NCBI GenBank assembly: GCA_016432545.1
Contig: CP066694.1
Span: 744,001 to 808,000 of the forward strand
Length of the DNA: 64,000 nucleotides
Reading direction: 5' to 3'
From: an archaeon
Lineage (GTDB): Archaea; Thermoproteota; Nitrososphaeria; Nitrososphaerales; Gagatemarchaeaceae
The notes beneath the pieces are model-generated. The model did not search any database. It worked only from the letters and a program-made list of their open reading frames with translations, and was not told the origin of the DNA. This document shows, piece after piece, positions 9,012 to 18,300 of the stretch. Each line of letters opens with the position of its first letter. Position 1 is the stretch's first letter. The position numbers were made by a program, and so were the translations under genes.

Positions 9012-10190
9012 CTACAGCCTTGGGATTGCCACGCGCCTAACTAGTACGTACGATGCGACTATGACCATAGTTGCAAGAATTATGAAGGTCAGGCCCATCG
9101 GGAACTCGGGAATGCCTCCAGGGGTTGTTCCTGTCCCGGTAGTCGAGGTCTGAGCCGTTGTGCTCGTGGAGGTCGTAGACGTCGACGTGGTGACGACGGC
9201 CCCTTCCTTTATCACTGAGACCGAGGCATCGTTCATGTTGGCCGCATAGGCCGCTCCGTTTGCCGATGTATCCACGCCTATGGCGTCGGGCTCGGCGCCA
9301 ACTGTGACTGTTGCCAGCACGCTGTTGGTCGTCGCGTCCAGGATTGTCACGCTATCGGCGCCGTTGTTGACAAGGTAGACGCGCTTGGTCTGCGAATTGA
9401 ATGCGACCCCGTTGGGAGTGTCGGCCACCGTGATGTTGGCTGTGATCTTGTTGCTCAACGTGTCGATTACGGCAAGGGTGGCAACGCCATCCACCGAGTA
9501 GAGTATGCCGCCGGCCGGGTTTATCGCAAGGGATGCTGGGGTCGGAGCTGAAATGTTGCCGACGAGGCTGTTGGTCGTCCCGTCGATCACGTCAATTCGG
9601 TCAGAACCCGCATCTGCGACATACACCATTCCGGTGGTGGGGTTGACCGCTATCGAGTCAGGGCTGTCACCAACGCTGACCGTGGCCACCGCGGTGTTGG
9701 TGCTGTCAACGACGGACACTGTGCCAATCAGATAGTTAGCCACGTAGACATTGCCTGTCGAGGGGTTCACGGCGACCGCGCTTGGCGAGGTCCCTACTGT
9801 TACGTTCGTGACGAAGGCGTTGGAGCTATCAAAGACCGCTATGCTGTTTCCGTCGGACTGGGCGACATACACCATCCCGTTCGATGGGTTCACTGCGACA
9901 CCGGTCGCGCTTGAACCTACCGTAAGGTTTGCCTGCAGCGAGTTTGTGGCGGTGTCGAAGACGTAAAGCGTGTCGTCGGCCTGGTTCAGGACGTAGTACC
10001 TGCCGAGGGTCGGATTGACTGCGATTGAAACCGGGGTGATTCCAACGTTCACGGTAGTGGTGACCGAGAAGGTCACCGCGGCCTGGGCGGCTGGAACAAG
10101 AGCGAAACCAATCATGACGACGAGGATCGCCCCGAGTCCAAGCTGGACCGTCTTCGAGCCTTTGCTCCGTGCGGGGCTGCCCGTTCGCAT
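9012..10190 (-). CDS. Seven-bladed YVTN beta-propeller surface protein with PEF-type C-terminal tail
   Basis: A 392-residue exported protein: signal peptide (about residues 14-38), seven YVTN repeats (VNPTxGxVYVA-type strands, about 40-330), a Ser/Thr linker that is a likely O-glycosylation zone, an IPEFP motif at about 360-364, a hydrophobic helix (about 365-385) and a basic tail. IPEFP followed by a helix and basic cluster is the form of PEF-CTERM sorting signals. A TTG at 10196 is possible, but ATG 10190 fits the TATA box at 10214-10222. It is the first gene of the operon with the archaeosortase and a second propeller. Confidence 0.88.
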   Translation of the reverse strand: MRTGSPARSKGSKTVQLGLGAILVVMIGFALVPAAQAAVTFSVTTTVNVGITPVSIAVNPTLGRYYVLNQADDTLYVFDTATNSLQANLTVGSSATGVAVNPSNGMVYVAQSDGNSIAVFDSSNAFVTNVTVGTSPSAVAVNPSTGNVYVANYLIGTVSVVDSTNTAVATVSVGDSPDSIAVNPTTGMVYVADAGSDRIDVIDGTTNSLVGNISAPTPASLAINPAGGILYSVDGVATLAVIDTLSNKITANITVADTPNGVAFNSQTKRVYLVNNGADSVTILDATTNSVLATVTVGAEPDAIGVDTSANGAAYAANMNDASVSVIKEGAVVTTSTSTTSTSTTAQTSTTGTGTTPGGIPEFPMGLTFIILATMVIVASYVLVRRVAIPRL

Positions 10191-10213
10191 TACCAAAACC
10201 CAACCGGAATTGA

Positions 10214-10222
10214 GTATAAAAG
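10214..10222 (-). promoter_or_regulatory. TATA box of the propeller-archaeosortase operon
   Basis: CTTTTATAC on the minus strand, centred about 28 nt before the ATG at 10190; it implies a leaderless or nearly leaderless operon transcript. Confidence 0.55.
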
Positions 10223-10277
10223 CGTTAGACGAATTGCCGGAAGTAGAATCGAAAGATCCTCGGATAGCCTATGAACA

Positions 10278-13200
10278 CTAGGACACCGTCGTCGTTACCG
10301 TGTTGGAGTAGATTATGAATGGCACGTAGGCGCTGTCTATTACTTCGAGCTTGAACGCCCAGACGCCGGTTGTCAGGGTCCCGGTCCCCACGCTTGGAAG
10401 GCTTCCGGCAGTGCACGGGAAGAAGCTACCTAGTGCGACAAAGCCACCCCCACCTGGTCCATCTACGAGCCACTGACAAGTGTAGGTCGGAGTCCCGGCG
10501 GCGAACCCGACCGTGGTGTTGAGCGTCGTCGATGTGTTGTTGGCTATCGCCCCTGAGCCAATCGTTATGGTCGGGGCTGACATGGCGGTGTTGACCGTGA
10601 CAGCGGCGCTGGCGCAGAACAGGGCCGCGGGGGAACCAGGGCTCGCGTCAGTCACTTTGACGGAGTAGGAAGTCGTCACCGGGGGCGACGGAGTGTATGT
10701 CGAGGCGGTGGCTCCGCCTACTGGAGTCGTGCAGGAGGACCCCGTGTACCACTGGTAGGAGTAGGCAGGTGTCCCTCCGGAGGGAATCGCGGTCATGAGA
10801 ATCGACTGGCCGTTGTCGATGGTAGCCGAGGACGGGCTGATCGAGGCGGAGAGTGCCGTGTTGATGGTGAAGGTGGAGACGGCGGTGTACTTCGTGACTG
10901 GGATGAATGAGGTGTCCACGACCTTGGCGCAGTACTTCGTGGTGGAGCCAGGAGACGGGAAGGTGAAGGTGGCGCTGCCCGAGGTGAGGCCGGTCAGCGG
11001 GTTGGAGCCTGGGACCACAGCAACGACCGTGTTGTCGGAGGTGCACGTTGAGCTTGACCCGCTGTAGAGGGTTACCGTGTAGGAGGTCGTGCCTCCAGTC
11101 CAGGTCACGGTCGCGGTGATCGTATAGGTCTGCCCGGAGTTGATCGCGCCGCTTGAGAGGCCGAGGGTGGGGGTCGTCATCGCTGGATTGACGTTGAACT
11201 TCGCTGTCGCGGAAGTGGTTGTTACTGGGATGCTAGCGCTGTCGGCTACAGTCGCGCAGTAGAAGGTGGTCGATCCTGGGGAGGAAATCGGGAAGACGGT
11301 CGGGGAGCCGGCGAGGGACGAGTGGACCGCCACCACCGTGGTATCCGAGGAGCAGGTCGAGCTGGAACCGCTGTAGAGGGTGGCCGTGTAGGTGGATGTC
11401 CCTCCGGACCAGGTGACAGTGGCAGTGAAGTTCACGCTCTGCCCAAAGTCGATGTTACTCACCGAGAGGGAGGTGGTTGGGGTTGAGAGGGCTGGGCTTA
11501 TCGTGAACTTGAACGCGCTCGAGACCGAAGAGGTGGGGACGGTGGCCGCGTCGGTCACCGTAGCGCAGTAATAGGTCGTCACGATCGGGGATGTGAAAGT
11601 GAAGGTCGTGATCTTTCCTACGATGTTCGTGCGGGTGGCGACTACAGTCGTATCTGAGGCGCAGGTGCTGCTGAACCCGCTCCTGAGGACTACTGAGTAG
11701 GGCGAAGCCCCTCCTGTCCAGGAAAGGGTGGCGGTGACCGTAGTGGACTGGCCCACGTCAAGGGCGCTGGGAAACAGAGAGAGTGCTGCCGAGAGGGCCG
11801 CGTGGACCGTCACGGTGTCGCTGGCGCAGACTCCCGCAACCGGGCTCCCCGTGCTGCTGTCCATGACCTTGACGTAGTAGGTCGTGTTGGACACTGGGGT
11901 CGTCCCTGGCGAGTAGGTCGAACCGGTCTGGCCCGAGATTGGAGCGGTGCAGGCAGCCGCCGAGTACCACTGGTATGAATACGGATTCGTCCCGCCGGAA
12001 GTCACGGCTGTAAGCGTGAAGGTCACCGACTGTCCGGAGTCGACCGCCGGGGCCACTGGTGTTATGACCACGGACAGGACGGGGTTCACGGTGAAGAGGG
12101 ATACTACGGAAGTCGTTGATTCAGGTATCACCGCGCTGTCCTTCACCGAAGCGCAGTAGTCGGTAGTAGAGGCAGGGGCAGTGAAGGAGAAGACAGCGGG
12201 GCCCGCTGCCAGGGGTGCGGAGATCGACACGACGTTGGTGTCAGCCGCACAGCTCGCGCTGCTCCCGCTGTAGACAGTCACGACGTATGTGGATGTGCCC
12301 CCCGCCCAGTTTACGGTCGCGGTCACTGTGGCGGTCTGGCCGAAGTCAATCGCCGTCGGGGTCAGCATCAGGCTCGGAGTTCCGAGGGCTGAGTTGACAC
12401 TGAACTTCGTCGACGCGGAGACGGCGGAGACAGGGGTCGCTGAGGTGTCCTTGACGGTGGCGCAGTAGTATGTCGACCCGGCAGGAGAGGGGAATGAGAG
12501 CATCGCGGTCGTCCCGACTACGCCTGTCTGTGGGTTGGGCGGAGGCGTGAGGACCACGACGGTCGTGTCGGAGGAGCAGGTGGCGCTGTTCCCGCTGGTA
12601 AGTGTCACCGAGTAAGTGGACGTCCCGCCCGTCCATGACACCGTGGCCGTGATGGTAGCGGTCTGGCCTATGTCCATCGCAGGAGAAGAGAGCGTAATGT
12701 TAGGCGCGGTGAGGACGGGGTTGACCTTGACGTGGACGCTGGCGCAGGCCGACGAGAGTGGCATGAACGGGCTGTTGTCGGTGACTTTGACCGAATAGTT
12801 CGCTGAGACGGTGAGGGTGCCGGTCGCGTAAGCCTTGGCGGTGGCTCCTGTGATTGCGGCGGCGCAGGTGTTGCCGGTGGACCACTGGTAGAAGTATCCC
12901 GGGGTGCCCTGGGCTGGGACCGCGGTCAGGGTTACCCCCTGCCCGGAATCTATGCCGGGGGTCGGCGGGGTGATTGTCGCCGTCAGGGCCTGGTTGATTG
13001 AGAAGGTGATGGGGCCTGCCGTGACCACCTCCGGCGAACTAGCGCTGTCCACCACCAAAGCACAGTAGACCGTCTTCGAAATGGGGGCGGCGAAGGTGAA
13101 GGTCGTCGTCCTCGAGACCACACCACTCCTTGGGTTGGTCCCTGAAGTGAGGTGGACCGCGGTGTTGTCCGAGTTGCAGTTGTTGGAAGTACCGCTGAGG

Positions 13201-14600
13201 AGAGTGATGGAGTACGGGGGCGTTCCACCGGGAACCGTGACTGTGGCGGTCACCGTTCCTGATTGCCCGACGTCCATTCCGGGAGGGCTAAGCGACAGGG
13301 TGGCGCTTAGAGCGGCGTGGACAGTGATCGTGTCCCCGAGGGTCGTGGACGTGCTCTGCGGCGCACTGGCACTGTCGGTGACTGTGGCGCAGTAGGTTGT
13401 TGTCGAATTGGGTCGGACCGTGAACCTCGAAGAGGTCGTCGTCAGGTTCACGATTGCCGCCCCGGCCGCCGTTGGGCTGGAGCAATCGCTCGACTGGCTC
13501 GTGGAGAGCTGGAGCGCGTAGGGTGATGTACCGGCGGGCGTCCAGGACACGGTGAGGTTGACGGCCTGTCCAGCGTCCGACACGCTGGCGTCCCCACTGA
13601 TGTTGATGAAGCTCCCTCTGAAGAGTGAGTTCACTTTGACCTCATCGGAGGCGCACACGCTCGACGCCGGCGTCCCCTTCCCGCTGTCTGTGACTGACAC
13701 GGAGTAGGTCGTTGTGGAGCTGATTGCGCCCGTCGAGAAGGTGGAGGTGGTCTTGCCCGACAGTGGGGTGCCACATCCCGTCCCGCTGGACCACTGGTAA
13801 GAGTACGGTGAGGTGCCGTGAGAGGGTGTGGCGGTGAGGCTGATCGACTGGCCGCTGTCCAAGACCGGAGAGGATGGGGTTATCGTGACGCCGAGGGGCT
13901 GGTTGACAGTGAACTTCGCCGCCGAGGAGGTGGCTGAAGAGGGCGTGGTCGCGCTGTCCTTCACAGCCGCACAGTAGAGGCTGGTCGAACCGGGAATCTG
14001 CAGGGGGAAGGTCGCACTGGTGCCAATTGCCGACTTCGAGCTGACAAGCGTGGTGTCGGAGGAGCAAGTTGAACTGAAGCCGCTGTAGAGTGTGACAGAG
14101 TAGGGCCCTAGTCCACCGCCCCAGGTTACATTTGCGACCAAGTTGGCGGACTGGCCCGAGTCGATGTCCGCCGGGATGATGCTCACGATTGGGGTGTCGA
14201 GGGAGGGTCCGACCGTTATCTTGGCAGCCTTCGAGATCGCGGAGGTGCCCTTCGTTGAGACGACGAGACCGCAGTAGTAGATTGTCTTTCCAGGTTGCTG
14301 ACTGAACGTGTTCATGGGGGTAGAGAGCCCGCCCTTGGACTGCACAGGAGTCGAGTCTGACGAGCATGTGCTGTTGAGGCTGCTGTACAGGTTTACGCTG
14401 TAGGGGAAGGACGTCCCGTCGTGCCACGAGACCGTGATTTGCACGGTCTGTCCCGCGTCTATGGTGGCTGAAGCGGGAGAGATGGCTGCGGGAGTGGCCG
14501 AGACTGCCTGGAGAGCCAGATAGCCCACCCCTCCACCACCTATTACAATACCAAGGAGGAGAACTTTGACTAGGGTGCTTTCTCCCCTCAGCGGAAGCAT
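10278..14600 (-). CDS. Giant secreted protein of 14 tandem Ig-like repeats
   Basis: About 1440 residues: an N-terminal hydrophobic segment (about residues 12-32 from ATG 14600) then 14 tandem beta-sandwich repeats of 90-105 residues to the C-terminus, with no C-terminal anchor. Ten repeats share DxGQ near the start and a Cys pair (STCSSDTTVV ... YYCATV) that probably forms one disulfide per domain; repeats 3, 6, 9 and 13 are a second type with YSYQWY and a late CAS. It looks like a long fibre or stalk tethered at the N-terminus. A longer start at ATG 14621 is possible, but TATA 14625-14634 favours 14600. The high internal similarity suggests expansion by duplication. Confidence 0.8.
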   Translation of the reverse strand: MLPLRGESTLVKVLLLGIVIGGGGVGYLALQAVSATPAAISPASATIDAGQTVQITVSWHDGTSFPYSVNLYSSLNSTCSSDSTPVQSKGGLSTPMNTFSQQPGKTIYYCGLVVSTKGTSAISKAAKITVGPSLDTPIVSIIPADIDSGQSANLVANVTWGGGLGPYSVTLYSGFSSTCSSDTTLVSSKSAIGTSATFPLQIPGSTSLYCAAVKDSATTPSSATSSAAKFTVNQPLGVTITPSSPVLDSGQSISLTATPSHGTSPYSYQWSSGTGCGTPLSGKTTSTFSTGAISSTTTYSVSVTDSGKGTPASSVCASDEVKVNSLFRGSFINISGDASVSDAGQAVNLTVSWTPAGTSPYALQLSTSQSSDCSSPTAAGAAIVNLTTTSSRFTVRPNSTTTYCATVTDSASAPQSTSTTLGDTITVHAALSATLSLSPPGMDVGQSGTVTATVTVPGGTPPYSITLLSGTSNNCNSDNTAVHLTSGTNPRSGVVSRTTTFTFAAPISKTVYCALVVDSASSPEVVTAGPITFSINQALTATITPPTPGIDSGQGVTLTAVPAQGTPGYFYQWSTGNTCAAAITGATAKAYATGTLTVSANYSVKVTDNSPFMPLSSACASVHVKVNPVLTAPNITLSSPAMDIGQTATITATVSWTGGTSTYSVTLTSGNSATCSSDTTVVVLTPPPNPQTGVVGTTAMLSFPSPAGSTYYCATVKDTSATPVSAVSASTKFSVNSALGTPSLMLTPTAIDFGQTATVTATVNWAGGTSTYVVTVYSGSSASCAADTNVVSISAPLAAGPAVFSFTAPASTTDYCASVKDSAVIPESTTSVVSLFTVNPVLSVVITPVAPAVDSGQSVTFTLTAVTSGGTNPYSYQWYSAAACTAPISGQTGSTYSPGTTPVSNTTYYVKVMDSSTGSPVAGVCASDTVTVHAALSAALSLFPSALDVGQSTTVTATLSWTGGASPYSVVLRSGFSSTCASDTTVVATRTNIVGKITTFTFTSPIVTTYYCATVTDAATVPTSSVSSAFKFTISPALSTPTTSLSVSNIDFGQSVNFTATVTWSGGTSTYTATLYSGSSSTCSSDTTVVAVHSSLAGSPTVFPISSPGSTTFYCATVADSASIPVTTTSATAKFNVNPAMTTPTLGLSSGAINSGQTYTITATVTWTGGTTSYTVTLYSGSSSTCTSDNTVVAVVPGSNPLTGLTSGSATFTFPSPGSTTKYCAKVVDTSFIPVTKYTAVSTFTINTALSASISPSSATIDNGQSILMTAIPSGGTPAYSYQWYTGSSCTTPVGGATASTYTPSPPVTTSYSVKVTDASPGSPAALFCASAAVTVNTAMSAPTITIGSGAIANNTSTTLNTTVGFAAGTPTYTCQWLVDGPGGGGFVALGSFFPCTAGSLPSVGTGTLTTGVWAFKLEVIDSAYVPFIIYSNTVTTTVS

Positions 14601-14624
14601 GAAGGTCTCCAACCCCAACATTAC

Positions 14625-14634
14625 GGGTTTAAAT
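14625..14634 (-). promoter_or_regulatory. TATA box for the giant repeat protein gene
   Basis: GATTTAAACC on the minus strand, centred about 30 nt upstream of ATG 14600; it would overlap the leader if the ATG at 14621 were used. Confidence 0.5.
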
Positions 14635-14718
14635 CTATAGGTCGCCTATGCGATTTCCCAAGCCGATGAGAGGGACTTCCAGGCATCTTAGCACCGGCCT
14701 TCGGGTCGTCGAGCTTCC

Positions 14719-15309
14719 TTACATGTGCACTGATAGGTTGGTGCTTGCGTTGCCACCCGTGATCCTGACGATTGAGCCCGAGCCCACGAAGATGAGAAAG
14801 GACTGCTGCGAGAACGTGTTCTTGGCTTTGAAGGACGATCCGACTGCGATAGAAACAATCGACCCCGAACCTCCGGCGATAGTGTAGGAGTTGCTCCCAT
14901 TTCCTGCGTTCACGGTGAATGTTGCGCCTTTCCCGCCCGTAAGCTGGTACGTTGAGTTCGAGACTCCACCTTTGAAGACCGTGAAGACGTCCCCGGAGCC
15001 CGACCCGGTCGCGACGAAGATCTCGTTGTAGGAGTCGGCCTTCTGCGGGCCCGAGAGGGAGAACGTGTCCCCGTCGCCGCTTCCGGTCACCCTGTAGATG
15101 CTCGGCGAGGAGACGGTAGAGTTGGAAGAGGAGGCGTCTACTGCGAAGGTAGCCGAGTCGCTGTCGTTCGTGCAAGAGATCGTGTCGAAGGTGTTGCTGC
15201 TGGTGAAGCTGAAGGGGACGGCGCAGACCGCGACCGTCGGGTGCGGCAAGGAGGCTACCAGGAGAGCGGTGAGTAGGAGGACCGACATCCCAAGCGAACG
15301 TGATTGCAA
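14719..15309 (-). CDS. Small secreted Gly/Ser-rich protein, paralogue of the 3982-4719 gene
   Basis: A 196-residue protein with a clear signal peptide (hydrophobic core about residues 8-27). The mature part is Gly/Ser/Thr/Asn-rich and predicted beta, with the strands GSGDGDT and GSGSIVRI that also occur in the product at 3982-4719. Two cysteines (about residues 29 and 46) could pair. TTG start, 4 bases after the stop of the 1196-residue secreted protein, so the two are translationally linked. Probably a structural surface component; function unknown. Confidence 0.65.
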   Translation of the reverse strand: MQSRSLGMSVLLLTALLVASLPHPTVAVCAVPFSFTSSNTFDTISCTNDSDSATFAVDASSSNSTVSSPSIYRVTGSGDGDTFSLSGPQKADSYNEIFVATGSGSGDVFTVFKGGVSNSTYQLTGGKGATFTVNAGNGSNSYTIAGGSGSIVSIAVGSSFKAKNTFSQQSFLIFVGSGSIVRITGGNASTNLSVHM

Positions 15310-15313
15310 ATTG

Positions 15314-18300
15314 TCACTTCCAGACGAAGTTCCCGACGCTGAGTTTGTTGACTGCGTCCCCTCCGTAGCTCGCCCTGATCCTGACCATGCTGGGGAAGGT
15401 AGCGAGGACTGTGACCGAGCACGATCCCGAGGAAAGGGCGCAGGTGAGGGATGAGAAGTTGACCAAGCCCGAGCCTGAGGCCTTCGACCAGGTTATCGTG
15501 CCGGAGGGAGAGTGCCCGCCGGTGACAGTGGCCGTGCAAGTGATGTTGGCACCCAGGCTGAAAGGTATCGATGAGCAGGAGATGTGGGTCATCGTCCTGG
15601 CCGCAATGACCTTGACCATCTTGTCGCCTATGCTCGCGACGTTGTTCGAGTCGCCGCTATAGGTCGCCTCTACGACGACAGTCCCCTGGGTGGCCGGGTT
15701 CATCATCACCGCGCACTTCCCAGAGACCAACGCACAGGTTGAACTAAGATAGTTGACTGTGCCCGAACCGCCTTGAGTCCAGGTGACGTTCCCCGTCGGA
15801 TGGTATCCTTTGACCGTCGCGGTGCACTTGAAGGGCGAGAGGGAACCTGCCGTCGAGGCCTTCGGAGCGCAGGAGACCTTGGTGGTGGTCTCCCGGAGGG
15901 CGACGGCGAAGCTGGTGTACCCGACATAGGGGCCGTTTGACGAGTCCCCACCGTAGGTTGCGGAGATCGTGACCGGCGAGGAGCCCGAGGTGGGCGTGTA
16001 CTTGAAGAAGCAGGCTGAGAAAGAAAGATGGCACGTCGATCGAGAGAACTTTCCGGGCTCGTTGGTGCCCAGGGTGATCGTGCCCGTCGGCGCGTTGCCG
16101 CTCACCACCACCAGGCAGTTGGCTGTTACTCCGACCATGGTCTCGGTGAAGCAATCAACGAAGACGGTGGCGTCAATGAAAATCTGCGACAGGACGTTGG
16201 TTCCGTCGCTTACTGTGACGTTGTGTGGCCCTGAGAAGGTGTGGGGGACAATGAATTGGCACCCGTCGCTGACTATCCCAAATGTGTCTGTCGTGCACCC
16301 GGTGGGCATACCCGAGGTCGATCCGTCGTAGGTAATGGTGAGAGGCTGGGAGGCGGCAAGGCCGAAGCCCGATACCCCCACTGGGAAGCCTGCTACAGAA
16401 GCCTGTGCGCTCAGCGATAGCGTGGGGACGATCTCCGTTGGGGTCACGAATTCCACTCTGCCTCCGAATATTCCGAACCAGCCGTAGGAGGTTACAATGA
16501 CGACGAGGGAGCCGTTCGAGGGGACCCCGAACCCGAAGACGACGGAGGTGCTCTCGTCGTGGTATCCATCGTTGCTCTTCTTCCATATGCTTGGAGAGAG
16601 CACAGGGGTGTTGTTGTTCTTGACTCCCACTCCTCCAACGATGCTGGAGCCGCAAGCTGCGGATACGCTGGCCGAGTTGCTCAGGTCGTGCCCGACAGAG
16701 CTGAACCTAGGCGGCGTAGGGTTTGTGGTGTCCACCGTGAAGGATGTCGAGGTGAAATCGCAATTCCCTTCCCCAGCCCCGAACGCGTAGTATGAGAATC
16801 CTGGGGGGGCGGCCAGGGAGCTGCCCCCGGTCGCGGAGGAGGCGGAGCCCGACCCCCAGGCGTAGGTCCCTCCGGGAGGGAACACGTATGCGGCCGAAGA
16901 AATGTCAGTGCCGAAGGCCGAGGAGCTTGCTTGGAGGAAGTACGTGCCCGCTGAGACTGACGGGCACACGAGGACGACGACGCTCTCGAATCCGTCAGGC
17001 CCGGTTGCCTTTATGGACTGGACGCACTGCGAGACTGTGACAGCGAGGAACGTGTTGCTTGCAACTCCGCTCCCAGAGTAGGACGCAGTGACCGTCCCGG
17101 CGCCAGCAGAGTCGCCGGTGATGTTGACGCTACAGGAGCCGGAGGAGAGCACGCAGAGGGAAGGGGAGATAGTTACAGCACCGGTACCGGAGTAAGACCA
17201 GGTGATGCTGCCCGTGGGGGAGCCGCCGCCCACGACCGCCGTGCAGTTCGAGGTCGATTCTAGAGAGAGAGAAGTGGACTTGCACGACGCAGAGGTTGAG
17301 GTAGCTCCTACGAGGTCCTGCAGAGTGACCCGGGCGATCTCTGTGGACCAACCCTGGTATGCGGCGTCGGTCCGATACTCTCCGGTGACCCAGAACGTGG
17401 AGGTCATGGAAGGGTCTGCGCTGGCGCCGAAGTAGTCTCCGAACCTGAACGAGAGGTCAGGCTGCGTGCCGGGGGCGATCAAGGTGGCGTTTCTGATTGT
17501 GTTCGGAGCGTCCGAAGAGAGCCTGTCAGCGATGGCCAACGAGGGGTACATCGACCCGGAGGAGGTCCCGTAGACGAGGACGAGGTCGTTGGACGAATCG
17601 AGACTGACGGCGGGGTAGAACAGATAGGCGCCACTCGTGCCGATGTCAAAGTCTTGGACCTTGGTGGGGGTCGAGACGCCCGAGGTCGCAAGCTCGACGA
17701 GCCGGACACACGAGCGTGTCGTAGAATCGCCGGCAGGGATGCACGCGTCGGTCAATGAGAACCAAAGCGCGCCCGCGTTCCAGACTGCGCTCAGAATTCG
17801 GTTGTCGTTCGTGACAAGTGGGAAGCCGGTCCCTTCCTGGGTTGCGTCAGGGGGCGGGCTCGCGGTAGCTATCGGGACTGAAGAGGAGTGAGGGGTGACA
17901 GGGCCGGGGGGAACCCCAGTCAGCGCGACTACCTTGACTGATGTGGCAGTCCCGAAACCGACCGAGGCCATGTAGAGGACCCCTGAGGCGTTCGAGAGCT
18001 GCCTTGCGGGCTGCAGTGAAGCCTTGGTGCTGTCAGGCGCAGACGTGGAGAAGTGTATCGTGGCCGCCGCCGAGACCAGCTCTGCTTTGCTGAAGACCCA
18101 GTATTGGTTGCCCAGGAACGTCCAGCAGCATGAAAAGTCATTGGCCGAGATGACGAACTTGTCTTCACTCACGCCGAGAAACGGTTGGTCGGGGATGGAG
18201 AAGCTGGCCGTTGCGAGGCCATAGACCACCCAAGAGCCTGTCGGGTCCGAGCTGTCGGAGACTGCGAATATCACCCTGTTTCCCAGGATGTCAAGCACCG

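Noticed and set aside
10278-14600. Repeats in this segment as a CRISPR array or DNA satellite
   Set aside because: The periodicity is about 300 bp, in frame, and diverged at DNA level; it reflects protein domain repeats.
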